Below, piece after piece: positions 40,943-51,326 of a stretch of 64,000 nt of DNA. Each line of letters opens with the position of its first letter. Within the stretch, counting starts at the first letter, position 1. Origin of the DNA: Trichomonas vaginalis G3 (Eukaryota; Parabasalia; Trichomonadida; Trichomonadidae); the NCBI RefSeq assembly GCF_026262505.1, contig NC_067204.1, positions 10,883,797 through 10,947,796 on the forward strand, given 5' to 3'. A model generated the notes under the pieces. That model was given only the letters and a program-made list of their open reading frames with translations, did no database searches and was not told the DNA's origin. Position numbers and translations under genes: made by a program.

Positions 40943-41656
40943 CCGCCAACAATCTACTTGCTGGGATGCTACGCAGCCTTTGATCAGGCCAATCATAGTG
41001 CTGCTCCATCCACATCAGCAAGTGATCTCGGCGGTAGATCCCTAATCGGTCTTCCATGAGAGTTCCGCAAGCCAGAAGCGCAATACCTGTGCAGTCTAAC
41101 TGCTAGGATATAGTAGCTAGGCTGTGTAGGTATTGCGCTTCTAAGGATATCAGTTATCCGTTATTGCCCTCACTCATTTGTACTACCGCCTTCTGGTCCC
41201 CAAAGGGCCAAAGATTCTGTAATTACTCGAGCAGGGCAAGGTTCTTCCGAGATCTCTCATTCCATCGGAAGATCTTGGAAGAACCTTGTCTTAAACTACT
41301 CAATTACTGTTCCCTGGTTTTCAAAGAGCCAGGGATTATGTAGTTGATCTAATAAGGCAGAGTTTTTCCGAAGTCTCTCATTTGATGAGAGGCCTCGGAA
41401 GAACTCTGCCTTAAGATAGTGTAGTTGTGATCTTTAACAATTTGTGTGTCAGAAAATGTAAATTTATTCGACTAGGACAGAGTTTTTCCGAAGTCTCTCA
41501 TTTGATGAGAGGCCTCGGAAAAACTCTGCCCTAGTGTAATGTAGTTGTAATACCTGGCCCACAAAGAGCGAGAGAACATGTCTGTAATTCGTTTATGCTG
41601 AAGTTATCTGGATGTCTCTCAAATGAGAGAGGAAATCCAGATAACTTCAGCATAAG
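40943..41656 (+). repeat. array of large hairpins with different but self-complementary stems
   Basis: Five or six successive hairpins: about 40943-41034 (stems CCGCC/GGCGG and ACTTGCTG/CAGCAAGT), 41074-41142 (AGAAGCGCAATACCT/AGGTATTGCGCTTCT), 41235-41290, 41353-41413, 41471-41535 and 41592-41656. The last four have stems of about 22-29 bp and share a loop-proximal TCTCTCAT motif, while the outer stem sequences differ and still pair. Small hairpins (about 41194-41210 and 41311-41335) alternate with them. The region is less AT-rich than its surroundings and contains no convincing protein frame. A T8 run at about 41741-41749 could be a Pol III terminator. Confidence 0.85.
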
Positions 41657-41801
41657 TTAATGCAGATGATTCTAGGTATTCAATATAATAGCCTTAAAAG
41701 TGCTTTTCTGAGGGTGGTCTATCGTCTAGTGGGGAACCCTTAAGTTTTTTTTATATAATTTTTATTTTTATTTTTGAAATTAGGCTATGGCAACAAATTT
41801 A

Positions 41802-41806
<5 letters not shown>
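41657..41806. other. spacer between hairpin array and Polinton copy 2
   Basis: Contains tctatcgtctagtgggga followed by T-rich sequence. The left insertion border of Polinton copy 2 is at the start of the A-run. Its target duplication cannot be read because the other end is outside the window. Confidence 0.5.
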
Positions 41807-41832
<26 letters not shown>

Positions 41833-41892
41833 TAGTGGGGCTTCCAGGCACTTCGTGCCCTCTAGCCCCGAAGATGTTTAGTATAAATGAAG
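41807..41892 (+). repeat. terminal inverted repeat of Polinton copy 2
   Basis: 24 A followed by 62 bp that match the copy 1 terminus with two or so substitutions, including the palindrome ggcacttcgtgcc. Confidence 0.95.
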
Positions 41893-43070
41893 TCTTGACA
41901 AAACATTTACGAAGAAATCTCAACAAAGTCTTTACGAAGAAATCTCAACAAAGTCTTTACGAAGAAATCTCAACAAAGTCTTTACGAAGAAGTCTTGACA
42001 AAGTCTTTACGAAGAAGTCTTGACAAAGTCTTTACGAAGAAATCTCAACAAAGTCTTTACGAAGAAATCTTGACAAAGTCTTTACGAAGAAGTCTCAACA
42101 AAGTCTTTACGAAGAAGTCTTAACAAAGTCTTTACGAAGAAATCTTGACAAAGTCTTTACGAAGAAATCTTGACAAAGTCTTTATGAAGAAGTCTTGACA
42201 AAATATTTACGATGAAATCTCAACAAAGTCTTTACGAAGAAATCTTAACAAAACATAGACAAGAAAGTTCATGAGTGTAAATGACCCAAAAATATATTTT
42301 AGGGTAGAAGGGTATATCTACCCCGTTTTCTACCCTCATTTCTACCCTCTTGAATTTTCATGAATTTTACACCAAAAATATACTACTAGGGTCATTTACG
42401 AAGAAATCTCAACAAAGTCTTTACGAAGAAATCTTGACAAAGTCTTTACGAAGAAGTCTCAACAAAGTCTTTACGAAGAAGTCTTAACAAAGTCTTTACG
42501 AAGAAATCTTGACAAAGTCTTTACGAAGAAATCTTGACAAAGTCTTTATGAAGAAGTCTTGACAAAATATTTACGATGAAATCTCAACAAAGTCTTTACG
42601 AAGAAATCTTAACAAAACATAGACAAGAAAGTTCATGAGTGTAAATGACCCAAAAATATATTTTAGGGTAGAAGGGTATATCTACCCCGTTTTCTACCCT
42701 CATTTCTACCCTCTTGAATTTTCATGAATTTTACACCAAAAATATACTACTAGGGTCATTTACGAAGAAATCTCAACAAAGTCTTTACGAAGAAGTCTTA
42801 ACAAAGTCTTTACGAAGAAGTCTTGACAAAGTCTTTACGAAGAAGTCTCAACAAAGTCTTTACGAAGAAGTCTTAACAAAGTCTTTACGAAGAAGTCTTG
42901 ACAAAGTCTTTACGAAGAAATTCATGAAAATTCAAGAGGGTAGAAAAGAGGGTAGAAAACGGGGTAGATATACCCTTCTACCCTAAAATATATTTTTGGG
43001 TCATTTACACTCATTTACGAAGAAATCTCAACAAAGTCTTTACGAAGAAGTCACAATAAAAATCTGTCAA
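41893..43070. repeat. subterminal repeats of copy 2: 25-bp arrays and GGGTA palindromes
   Basis: About 14 copies of a 25-bp unit (tttacgaagaaatctcaac type) at 41906-42255, and further blocks at 42398-42620 and 42760-42915. GGGTA composite palindromes lie at about 42303-42350, 42665-42714 and 42937-42985. A unit of about 362 bp is itself repeated (compare 42242 and 42604). Copy 1 has almost none of this at the methylase end but has similar repeats at its other end. Open frames here are repeat translations. Confidence 0.93.
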
Positions 43071-43123
43071 AAACCGCTTTTCTGTCACTTTTCAGGTAAA
43101 AACATTTTTATTATATATATAAA

Positions 43124-43940
43124 ATGAATTTTACAAAACCACCGTTACCCTTCTTTGGAAATAAGAGTAGATGTAAAGATATTCTATTGAGAGAACTTAA
43201 GAAACTACCGAATGGTCTAACATTTGTAGATTTGTTCGGTGGAAGTTTCTATATATCTCATTTGTGCCATACTGTATTTCCTGACTCAAAGATTATATGC
43301 AATGACTTCGACAACTATATGAACCGTCTCAAACATATACCAGACACAAACAAAATATTGAAAGAGTTAAAAGAAAAGATACCTATAGGTAAGATGGAAC
43401 GTATACCATTAGATAAGAAAAATATTGTCAGAGAGGTTTGAAAAAAGCAGAGTATATTGACTGGATAGTATATCTTCTAGACTATTGTATAGTGGTTCTA
43501 TAAGAGTTCATGACATTGAAACACTTATGTCAAACGTTTTATATCTTAACTATACAAATGTTTTCAAAGAGGACATAGAAAAATATACTGAGGGTATAGA
43601 GTTTGTGAGATGTTATTGGACAGAGTTGTATGAAAAATATAAAGACAAGGAAAATGTTTTCTTTATAGTAGACCCGCCGTTCTATAACACATATGATTTT
43701 CAATACCAAGTAGACTGGACTTTGAGAGACTCTTTAGAAACTTTAGACGTTGTACATAACCATCCATGCTTTTACTTTACATCCGATAAAAGTGGTTTGG
43801 AAAGTGTCATGAGATGGTTAGAGGACATACATGACTATGAGTTTAGATACGATAAGATAGAATATGAGAGAGGTCCTATAAACTGGAGAAAGTGTCATAA
43901 CAAAGAAATTTTACTAGTAAGTAAATGTGGTTTGAAATAG
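43124..43940 (+). pseudogene. Polinton part: DNA adenine methylase, copy 2
   Basis: Counterpart of 29683-30501, with the PFFGNK, FVDLFGGSFY and FFIVDPPFYNT motifs recognisable. It has a class B-like leader after a T/A-rich tract. Not intact in this copy. Confidence 0.85.
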
Positions 43941-44056
43941 GACTACTTGTTTTAGGTTTTTTCCATTGTGTCATTTACTTATTTGACGTGGCAGAAAGAT
44001 ATAGAGAATATGAAGATGAACCAATGCCTGCAAATGTTCAGCATATGTACTCGTAA
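43925..44056 (+). CDS. Polinton part: 43-residue single-span membrane protein, copy 2
   Basis: Same residues as 29567-29698 (MWFEIGLLVLGFF start, VQHMYS end), with silent DNA differences. The start overlaps the methylase end. Confidence 0.7.
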   Translation: MWFEIGLLVLGFFHCVIYLFDVAERYREYEDEPMPANVQHMYS

Positions 44057-44079
44057 GAGATATTTTTATCTAATATTAA

Positions 44080-44442
44080 ATGGACGCACAGAACTTAGCG
44101 AATGCACAGCAACCTGGACAACCAAACCCAGAGAATATTCCAAATGAAGTTAGAATACAAACTGCAATGGCAAACTATGGTCAAGTGCCAACAGATGTAC
44201 AAATGCAAACTGCCATGTCAAATGACGCTGCGTTAGGTTTGCCACCATGGTATGCAAATATGAGATGGAAAGAGTTTTATACAAACCCCGAAGTGGGATA
44301 TAAACAACTCTATGCAGATGACGCGAACACAGGAGTTGACCCAGAGTATGTTTTCTACCAGAGGAGAAACAGAATGTATGAGCTCCAGTTAAAGAATGCT
44401 ATGGAACTCAACAGGAAACGTAAGAGACTAGGCGGACATTAG
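44080..44442 (+). CDS. Polinton part: conserved 120-residue protein, copy 2
   Basis: Identical in every residue to the protein at 29181-29543. Class B motif (gatatttttatctaatatta) before the ATG. Function unknown. Confidence 0.65.
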   Translation: MDAQNLANAQQPGQPNPENIPNEVRIQTAMANYGQVPTDVQMQTAMSNDAALGLPPWYANMRWKEFYTNPEVGYKQLYADDANTGVDPEYVFYQRRNRMYELQLKNAMELNRKRKRLGGH

Positions 44443-44460
44443 ATTTTTACATATAGTAAA

Positions 44461-44703
44461 ATGGGTTTCTTCAGTAAGATAGGAAACTTCTTTCGAAATG
44501 TTGGAAGAGGTATATGGAATGGAATAAAAACCGTAGGAAGAGGAATTTGGAACGGTGTCAAAAATATTGGTAAAAGGGTAGGTCAGTTTGTTGGTATTAT
44601 ACCTAAAGACCCTGAACCAGAAGAACAAGCTCCTGTTATACAACAGCCTGAACCTGCACCACAGTCTAGTTGGCAACCAAATCCAACACCTCAACCGTAT
44701 TAA
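44461..44703 (+). CDS. Polinton part: 80-residue amphipathic protein, copy 2
   Basis: Same as 28920-29162 except for a residue in the helix (IKTVG for IKSVG). Gly2 start, basic amphipathic repeats GRGIWNG, Pro/Gln tail. Confidence 0.65.
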   Translation: MGFFSKIGNFFRNVGRGIWNGIKTVGRGIWNGVKNIGKRVGQFVGIIPKDPEPEEQAPVIQQPEPAPQSSWQPNPTPQPY

Positions 44704-44709
44704 AAGTTA

Positions 44710-45554
44710 TATTTTTATCGTTCGATAGTAGTTGTATATGAAACTAAGTTCTAAGTAAAACGCATGGTATAATGGAATTATTCTTTTTCTTCCATCTGTA
44801 GTAAACCATACTTGAAAGTCTGAAATACTTCCACTTGGTGGTTCGTATAACTTTGTAGGTTTTTCGTAAAAGTCATTTGCCAAGCATAAGAAAGAGTTTT
44901 GTGCGCCAGAAAATGAAGCATGAACAATAATAGCAGCTGGGTCGAAAACATCTTTAAATAAATATGTTCATCTCTTGCATATCGACTGTAAATATTTGCT
45001 AAAGGAAGTTCGACTTTCTGATTTAACATTCTTTGCAAATAATACCATGACATTGCAGTGAATTCTGTATATATTTGTTCGTCTTTCTTTGGATTGTCTT
45101 CGTAGATTTGAAATGACACTTGTGAATTTTGTTTGTCATATACAATTCTCACATAAAGTGTGCTCTCGGTATTTGCATATTCATCAGCATATTTTGCATA
45201 ACATGAATTTATTTTATCTTCTATATTTTTTAACGCAGTCTGTAGAGAAGATGAAAGGTCAACTTGTATTAGCTCAATTTCTTCCCACATTTTTCGTTTC
45301 CCTTCAGATATATAATCTATATGAAACCTTACAATAAATGGAAAACTTTTATCTTCTACAGACACAAACTTCATTCTACGAAAGCCAATAGCTTTTGTGA
45401 CAGATGGGTCTCTTAGCCATCTTAATGGGTAGTCAAAACGATAGCCTTCATGCTTTACGGTCTCTGTCTCAAACTTTTGACCGACATTAGTAAAAAGTTC
45501 ATCTAATGGTTTAGTTGTAGCAACTCTTGAATTTTCTTTTTCTATTGGAAGCAT
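44710..45554 (-). pseudogene. Polinton part: fibre-paired beta-rich protein, copy 2
   Basis: The N-terminal 75 residues match the protein at 28067-28915 and the C-terminal part is also recognisable. The middle is unrelated in sequence, in parallel with the changed fibre next to it. Not intact in this copy. Confidence 0.6.
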
Positions 45555-45572
45555 ATTTTATCTAGAATAAAA

Positions 45573-47177
45573 ATGTCAAATGAAACAGCGTCTATGAGAG
45601 AAATACAACACAACCGACAACTCATTATGCAAGCTCTAAATAAGAACACAACAAACTTTTCAAACTATTCTAAGATATCTGAGTCATTGAAAGAAGGAAA
45701 CTTAAAACTGACATTAAACCCAATGACAGATGAGTTTCTGTTTCAAGACAATAAGAACCATACTGTCTGTATAAATCCAACAAAAGGAACTTTAAACGAG
45801 AAACCTATAAATGAACTTCTTTTGAAAACAGATGTTGACAACAAAGCTGACAAAGAATATGTAGACGATGCAATAGCAAAAGAAGAAGAAAGAGCTAACA
45901 ATGCTTATGCAACAAAAGAACATACTCATCCTGAACTAGCAGACAAAACATATGTTGACAATAAAATGTCAAGTGAAGTGACAAGAGCTGAAAACGAATA
46001 TTCTAAAAAGACTCATACACATTCTATATCTGAAATAACAGACTTACAAGAAACCTTAAACAGGAAAAGTGCCGTTGGACATACACATACATCTTCTGAA
46101 ATAACAGACTTAAACGTTAGCCTTGAAAAGAAAGCAGATAAAACATATGTCAATGAAATATACCAAAGTTTAGTTGGAACAAAAAATATTGAAACTATTG
46201 TTGGTGACTTTTCTGTCAATGAAGAAAACAAATATTTTAGATGGGAGTTTGTACATTCCTTAAAAAATGGTATACGGTATAAACTCATTCCGAAAAATAA
46301 CAATGAAATGTATGTAAGCTATAAAAAGAACGATGGTACACAAGTTAAAGTTCCATTAGACAACAACTGCTACTTAAACTTATATGGAGACGAACAAAAG
46401 AAATATTTAAGAGTTTATGAAATGACAGATATGACATTGCCTGACCCAGCTCCAGCACCATATTATTATGACTATGGAGATGACGTCAGAACACCACATG
46501 TAGATGAACAAAAGCTAACATTATATTTAGATTTTTATAGATATAAAAGATATAATGCAATAGAAAAAACGAGAATAGTATACTATTATGAAGATGACAG
46601 AAATAAATATTATAGTCAAGACTTTACCTACCCTGAAAACATAAGATTATATTATAAAAAATATTCTGACACAAACCAGAAGAAACCTGAAATAGTTGCA
46701 CTATATTTTAAGTTCAAAAGAGACAATCCTATAATATCTCATATGTTTGATTTAATGAACCCAGTAGGTTCTATTTATACATCTATGGAAGCAAGAGGTC
46801 CTCAAGTAATGTTTGGTGTTGGTGCATGGGAACAAATAGTCGACAGGTTTTTGTATTGTGCAAACTCTTCAAAGGAAACAGGTGGAAGTAAAACGATTTC
46901 AGGTGAAAATTTACCTGCACACAGTCACTACATAGATTTAAGTACATCTCAAGCAGGTTGGCATAAGCATAGATATTGGGATTGGTCAGGAATGACAAAA
47001 GGTAAAGGATATGATGTTAAAGACGACGTTAAGTTTGCTATAAATTGTTACTGGGATGACACTCAGGGAGAAGGAAACCATACACATTTCGTTTCAGGAT
47101 ATACGCAAACAACGGGACAAAGTAAAGAATACATGCCACCTTACATGACAGTTTACGCATGGTATAGAATTGCTTAG
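45573..47177 (+). CDS. Polinton part: phage-like fibre protein, copy 2 variant
   Basis: 534 residues, open. The first about 85 residues and last about 125 match the copy 1 fibre. The middle is different and longer: it has KADK.YV units, the phage-fibre repeat GHTHTSSEITDL and KTHTHSISEITDL, and then a Tyr-rich domain of about 180 residues (YRYKRYNAIEKTRIVYYYEDD) with no match in copy 1. The tip domain (GSIYTSMEARGP, GAWEQIVDRFLYC, ENLPAHSH, PPYMTVYAWYRIA) is kept. Module exchange of this type is usual for phage fibres and alters receptor range. Confidence 0.85.
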   Translation: MSNETASMREIQHNRQLIMQALNKNTTNFSNYSKISESLKEGNLKLTLNPMTDEFLFQDNKNHTVCINPTKGTLNEKPINELLLKTDVDNKADKEYVDDAIAKEEERANNAYATKEHTHPELADKTYVDNKMSSEVTRAENEYSKKTHTHSISEITDLQETLNRKSAVGHTHTSSEITDLNVSLEKKADKTYVNEIYQSLVGTKNIETIVGDFSVNEENKYFRWEFVHSLKNGIRYKLIPKNNNEMYVSYKKNDGTQVKVPLDNNCYLNLYGDEQKKYLRVYEMTDMTLPDPAPAPYYYDYGDDVRTPHVDEQKLTLYLDFYRYKRYNAIEKTRIVYYYEDDRNKYYSQDFTYPENIRLYYKKYSDTNQKKPEIVALYFKFKRDNPIISHMFDLMNPVGSIYTSMEARGPQVMFGVGAWEQIVDRFLYCANSSKETGGSKTISGENLPAHSHYIDLSTSQAGWHKHRYWDWSGMTKGKGYDVKDDVKFAINCYWDDTQGEGNHTHFVSGYTQTTGQSKEYMPPYMTVYAWYRIA

Positions 47178-48130
47178 TCGTCATTTTCAACTTCTTTAGC
47201 ATATTCGTCAGGAGTTGTCTTATATTTGTTAGGAACTGTCTTTGAAAGTATACCACCTTGAACTTTGACAAGTTTGAAACGAGGTCTGACAATAGTAGTT
47301 TTATCTTCTGCTTGCAGTCTGTACATTTTGCCATGTTTGCCTAAAACTTCATAATATTCTCTTGTATACTTTCTTCTATTTTTACGAACACGAACGTGAG
47401 TACCTGTCGAGTTCCCATTGTTGTCATAGTCAATAGTATTTTCATATGGGTCGCGTTTAGGTATTTCTATTTTTACTTTGTCGCCTTTCTTAAGTTTGAA
47501 GCCTGGCATTCTTTCTTGTTTGTCTTTTGACTAAACTATTAAATATATAGTCTTTCTCTAAGTCAGGGTTGTTTTTCATTTCTTCGGGGGAGTGGTTTCC
47601 CAAACCTTTTTGTTTACGGCTATTGTAAATATTTAAAACTTGTCTCATCTTTGCCATGGAGAAGTGTCTATATTTGTCGTCATATGACATTTCATCTACC
47701 TCACCACCTTGTGGTTGGTTTAAGTCTCTTAAGATTTTTATACAACTGTCAATGACACCAAGAGCAGAATGGTTTTGGTCGACAATGAAATATTGGTTTA
47801 CATTTTTTGAACGCAGATAGTTTTTAATATCATCTGATTTGAAAGAACTTTCACAGTCAGATGTCAGTTTTGTTGGATGGTATTTGTCAACGAATATTGT
47901 CAAAGCAGTTTTCACATCTAAAATATTTTTGGACTGTAATGGTATGGCTTCACAGTATCTTGTGTTTTGACCAACAAATATTAACCAGTATGGTGGTCCA
48001 TCTTCTCTATACCTCGGAATGTTTTCCAAGATATCCATAAACCAAGCATTTGGTGTTGAACTAAAGATTTTTATCATGAGTGCTTCTTTGTTGCCTTAGA
48101 AACATAGGGGTCCTTGTTTGAATTCGTCAT
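47174..48130 (-). pseudogene. Polinton part: rve integrase, copy 2
   Basis: Counterpart of 25803-26762 with the same rve core words and C-terminal SH3-like domain. It converges on the fibre gene end and diverges from the gene at 48146. Not intact in this copy. Confidence 0.85.
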
Positions 48131-48145
48131 TTTAACCCATAAGAA

Positions 48146-48571
48146 ATGGGTTTATTTGGCGCATTAGCAGGAGTCGCATCTAGATTTTTGCCCGCAGTGG
48201 GAACACTAGCCAGAGGTGCATTTGGAATTGGAAGGAAGATTTTGAGTACATTAGGTATACTGAAAGAGAAAGCACAACCTATTATACAAACTGTACAGAA
48301 AGGTTGGGATGTAGCACGAGATGCAGCAAATCTTATTCCAAATCCTGAAACAAGAGGAAAAGTTCAAGGATGGATGGACAATGTTTCCAGACAAGCAGGA
48401 AACTACTATAACAAAGCAAATGACTACTATAACCAAGCAGGGCACTATATGGACCAAGGTGAAAGATTCTTTAACAGAGGATATAACCATGCACAACAGT
48501 GGGTAAACAACAACCAACCGCAACCGCCTCAAAACGTGGGGAATGTAAATTTTTTTACTGAGATGAAATGA
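48146..48571 (+). CDS. Polinton part: amphipathic MG-starting protein, copy 2
   Basis: 141 residues, open; matches 25384-25785 for most of its length, with the same MGLFGALAGVASRFLPAVG start and Tyr/Asn/Gln-rich tail. Confidence 0.6.
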   Translation: MGLFGALAGVASRFLPAVGTLARGAFGIGRKILSTLGILKEKAQPIIQTVQKGWDVARDAANLIPNPETRGKVQGWMDNVSRQAGNYYNKANDYYNQAGHYMDQGERFFNRGYNHAQQWVNNNQPQPPQNVGNVNFFTEMK

Positions 48572-48721
48572 ACAATACAGCATTGAGACAAATGGGCTCA
48601 AGATGGATTTGTCGACTTCCAGTAGTTACACAACCACGTTTGTCAAGTTCTTCCTATACCTCAGGAAGTTTTAGACCGACTTAAAAAACCTAAACAACCA
48701 GTTGAAAACAAAACAAACTAA
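48568..48721 (+). pseudogene. Polinton part: counterpart of the 51-residue gene
   Basis: Matches 25209-25364, with the same leader (actgagatgaaatg) and start MNNTALRQMGSRWICRLP. Not intact in this copy. Confidence 0.55.
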
Positions 48722-48740
48722 AATTTTTTACTGAGATGAA

Positions 48741-49325
48741 ATGACCGAAGAAGTTGAAACGGTAGATTTGACACCACAAACAAAAAGTTCAGAACCATTG
48801 TCAAAACCTGTCAAAGAACTTACAGATGAAGAGAAAAATTCAATAATAGAAAGTGCCAGGTCTGGAAATACAAACCCTAACTACAAAGTCACTTTTCATA
48901 GAAATGGAACGGCTAGTATCTCAAAAAAGAAACAGACTCTCACAAATAAAATATTGAAGTCTGAAGGAGCTTTCGAGACAACAGATGGAAAAGTTTACTT
49001 CACTGACCAACAGTTCATTATAGAACATCTCATTGACTTAGAGTCGAAATATTCTAAACTTTACAACAAACACAAAAAGTTGAAAGGAAAACAAAAACAA
49101 ATGGCATATGATATTTATGAAGATGTTGACGACACAACCATACCTGCAAGTGAGGTAAAGTCAGAGGAACCGAAAAGTGACGAAAAACCAATAGAAGAAG
49201 GGAAGCCACAAACTGAAGATAAACCAAAACCAAAGTTTAGTTTCCAAACTAAACCAAGTCAACCTTCATTAGCTGGTATGGGTTGGCGTCAAAGACTTAT
49301 GGCAGCAGGCGGTTATGTAAAGTAA
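48741..49325 (+). CDS. Polinton part: unknown 194-residue protein, copy 2
   Basis: Open; near-identical to 24605-25189, with the same GMGWRQRLMAAGGYVK end. Function unknown. Confidence 0.6.
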   Translation: MTEEVETVDLTPQTKSSEPLSKPVKELTDEEKNSIIESARSGNTNPNYKVTFHRNGTASISKKKQTLTNKILKSEGAFETTDGKVYFTDQQFIIEHLIDLESKYSKLYNKHKKLKGKQKQMAYDIYEDVDDTTIPASEVKSEEPKSDEKPIEEGKPQTEDKPKPKFSFQTKPSQPSLAGMGWRQRLMAAGGYVK

Positions 49326-49354
49326 AGAAAAAACATTTTTTTATTTTTATAAAA

Positions 49355-50074
49355 ATGCCCCCGTATAGAATGGATAGAAGGTCTGCTAGAATAAAAGCAG
49401 AGTTAGAAAGATATGGTTGGAGAGTTTCAAAGAAGTTTAAATATAGGAAGGGAAGACCCATAAAAGTCTATGACAAATTGTCTGGTCTTCGCTACGAAAT
49501 GGACTTAGAAACAGCACGCGCAAATTATCCAAACAGACTAGAGAGGTTAGAAGAAGAACGTCTTATGGACATGCCTTTCGATGTTAGTGAACCTCAAGTT
49601 GAAGGACACGACGGCTTTGCCAGGTTCTACTGGAAACATGACGAACAATTGCATCCTTTGAGGAGGAAAAAAGGAAAAGGTGAAGACGCACATGCTCCCA
49701 TGGAAAGAACAAGATATGCATATGAGAAGTATCGTGAAGTTAGAAGTAAAATTACATCTGGTCAAACCTTTACAGTAAACTTTGACGATGGAAAGAACAA
49801 AGAAGGCTTCATGGGAGTACTTGCTGCAATTCAAGACGGAAATAAGAAAGGATACAATCTCAGACTAACCGTAACAGATTTGGACGGTCATATATACTAC
49901 TCACATGGCAATGTCACAACAGCCGCACAACTTCTTGACGCTTTCAAGACTACAAAGAGAGAACAAATGTTTGACTCCGACTCAGATATTTTGAATGCAA
50001 TTGAAGGAATTGTAAGCGTGAAGTTCGAATGGTACCAACCCAACCCTCAAGCAGTCAGACAACATGTTTGTTAG
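49355..50074 (+). CDS. Polinton part: unknown 239-residue protein, only in copy 2
   Basis: 239 residues, open, starting MPPYRMDRRSARIKAELERYGW after a class A motif. An upstream in-frame Met would lie inside the end of the previous gene, so I prefer the Met at 49355. The N-terminal third is very basic (WRVSKKFKYRKGRPIKVYDKLSG), a middle part is Arg/Glu-rich, and the C-terminal half looks globular and beta-rich (TFTVNFDDGKNKEGFMGVLAA, YNLRLTVTDLDGHIYYSHG). It sits exactly where copy 1 has the HNH endonuclease. No family recognised; the basic N-terminus suggests nucleic-acid contact (inference). Confidence 0.7.
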   Translation: MPPYRMDRRSARIKAELERYGWRVSKKFKYRKGRPIKVYDKLSGLRYEMDLETARANYPNRLERLEEERLMDMPFDVSEPQVEGHDGFARFYWKHDEQLHPLRRKKGKGEDAHAPMERTRYAYEKYREVRSKITSGQTFTVNFDDGKNKEGFMGVLAAIQDGNKKGYNLRLTVTDLDGHIYYSHGNVTTAAQLLDAFKTTKREQMFDSDSDILNAIEGIVSVKFEWYQPNPQAVRQHVC

Positions 50075-50142
50075 ATGAGAAATAAAACATTGCATACCAT
50101 TTTAAAACATTTTTTAAAACAGTATATTTTTACATATATTAA

Positions 50143-51003
50143 ATGTTTCAGGTTGAAAAACAAAGAACAAAAGTAGCAGATACAAAACCGTTAGACTATA
50201 TCTTTACAAACGCTGGCAGGAATATTTCAGATGAAGAAATTTCATCCGGTGCTTACAGGTTTGACTATCCAATTCGTTGGCTTCAAAGTCCTTCAGATGC
50301 AAAGGCAATAGGATTTAGAAGAGTTTTGTTTTCAAAAAGAACGAACGCTTTTATGTTCGCAGTATATTTTCATGGGCAGTATAGAGGTTCTGATGGTCTA
50401 ATAGACAAATTTGACGAAATGAGAATCTTTACAATTCGTTCAGACGAAAACCTTGAGAAGACTCTAAATGACTTTCAAACTCAAATGAACAAATATTATT
50501 GGGAATTTCAAGAAAAATACGATTCTTTACTAAATGGAACATACTATCTGAAACTAGAATATGACAAGATGAACTCCACAGTTTCATTTCAAAGGATTGA
50601 AAATAACCCTCCAAGAGATACACAGTTTTTATTTTGGCAAGTAGACAAACGTTCTTGGGCACAATTTCTTCGGTTACTAAACCAGAACGAACCATTACCA
50701 CCTGACGGTCCGTTCTGGTTTATACGCCCACCAGCAGATTTGACAGTTTATAGAAATGTGTTTGACCCTCAAAATGTTATGTGTCATGCAAGTTTCAGTT
50801 CAAGCAACAATAGTTTTCTATGTATTGGTAAGGACGTTTATGACATTGCTTCTAAATTCTACGAACCACCTAGTAACAGTTTCTCTGACTTTCAAGTTTG
50901 GTTCACAACAAATGGTGTGCAACATATTGTTCCATTGTACTACGACTTTTATCTCGAATTGTCTTTCATATATAACTACGGAGAAGTGCTGAAAAAGTAT
51001 TGA
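50143..51003 (+). CDS. Polinton part: 286-residue beta-rich protein, copy 2
   Basis: Open; matches 23075-23935 along the full length with few changes. Class B motif (tatatttttacatatatta) before the ATG. Paralogue of the fibre-paired protein. Confidence 0.6.
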   Translation: MFQVEKQRTKVADTKPLDYIFTNAGRNISDEEISSGAYRFDYPIRWLQSPSDAKAIGFRRVLFSKRTNAFMFAVYFHGQYRGSDGLIDKFDEMRIFTIRSDENLEKTLNDFQTQMNKYYWEFQEKYDSLLNGTYYLKLEYDKMNSTVSFQRIENNPPRDTQFLFWQVDKRSWAQFLRLLNQNEPLPPDGPFWFIRPPADLTVYRNVFDPQNVMCHASFSSSNNSFLCIGKDVYDIASKFYEPPSNSFSDFQVWFTTNGVQHIVPLYYDFYLELSFIYNYGEVLKKY

Positions 51004-51124
51004 AAAATGAGTTTTGGTTAGATGTTTTTTTAGGTGTGCCTATGTGCCTATGTGCCTCGGTCAAATGAACTTCTCTTAAAATTACTGACAACACGACATT
51101 TTGACAACATCGTAGAAAACACAC

Positions 51125-51290
51125 AAAACTCTTGAATTTTGTATAAAAAAAGCAACCGTCGGAATTCCGGCGGTTGGTATATTCTTCACAAAATGCTTGT
51201 TTTGAGGTCGAGCCACAAACGAATGTCCGACGGTTAAGCCACAAACGAATGTCCGACGGTTAAGCCACAAACGAATGTCCGACGTACCAC
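51125..51290. repeat. KilA-N fragment and 26-bp repeats, copy 2
   Basis: A short inverted fragment of the KilA-N gene containing its palindrome (about 51150-51180, caaccgtcggaattccggcgg), followed by about three copies of the 26-bp unit with gaatgtccgacggttaagcc. It corresponds to the two-copy repeat at 22905-22950 in copy 1. Confidence 0.8.
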
Positions 51291-51326
51291 TCAAAAATAT
51301 TTTTTATTTTTATTGTAAGAACAGTA

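Noticed and set aside
40875-41057. 60-codon minus-strand frame MEDRLGIYRRDHLL in the hairpin region
   Set aside because: Its composition is somewhat protein-like, but it runs across the first hairpin, which explains the lower AT content; no family recognised. Kept as a doubt rather than a gene.
40943-41656. CRISPR-like array
   Set aside because: Units are hairpins of varying sequence without constant repeats and unique spacers, and the DNA is eukaryotic.
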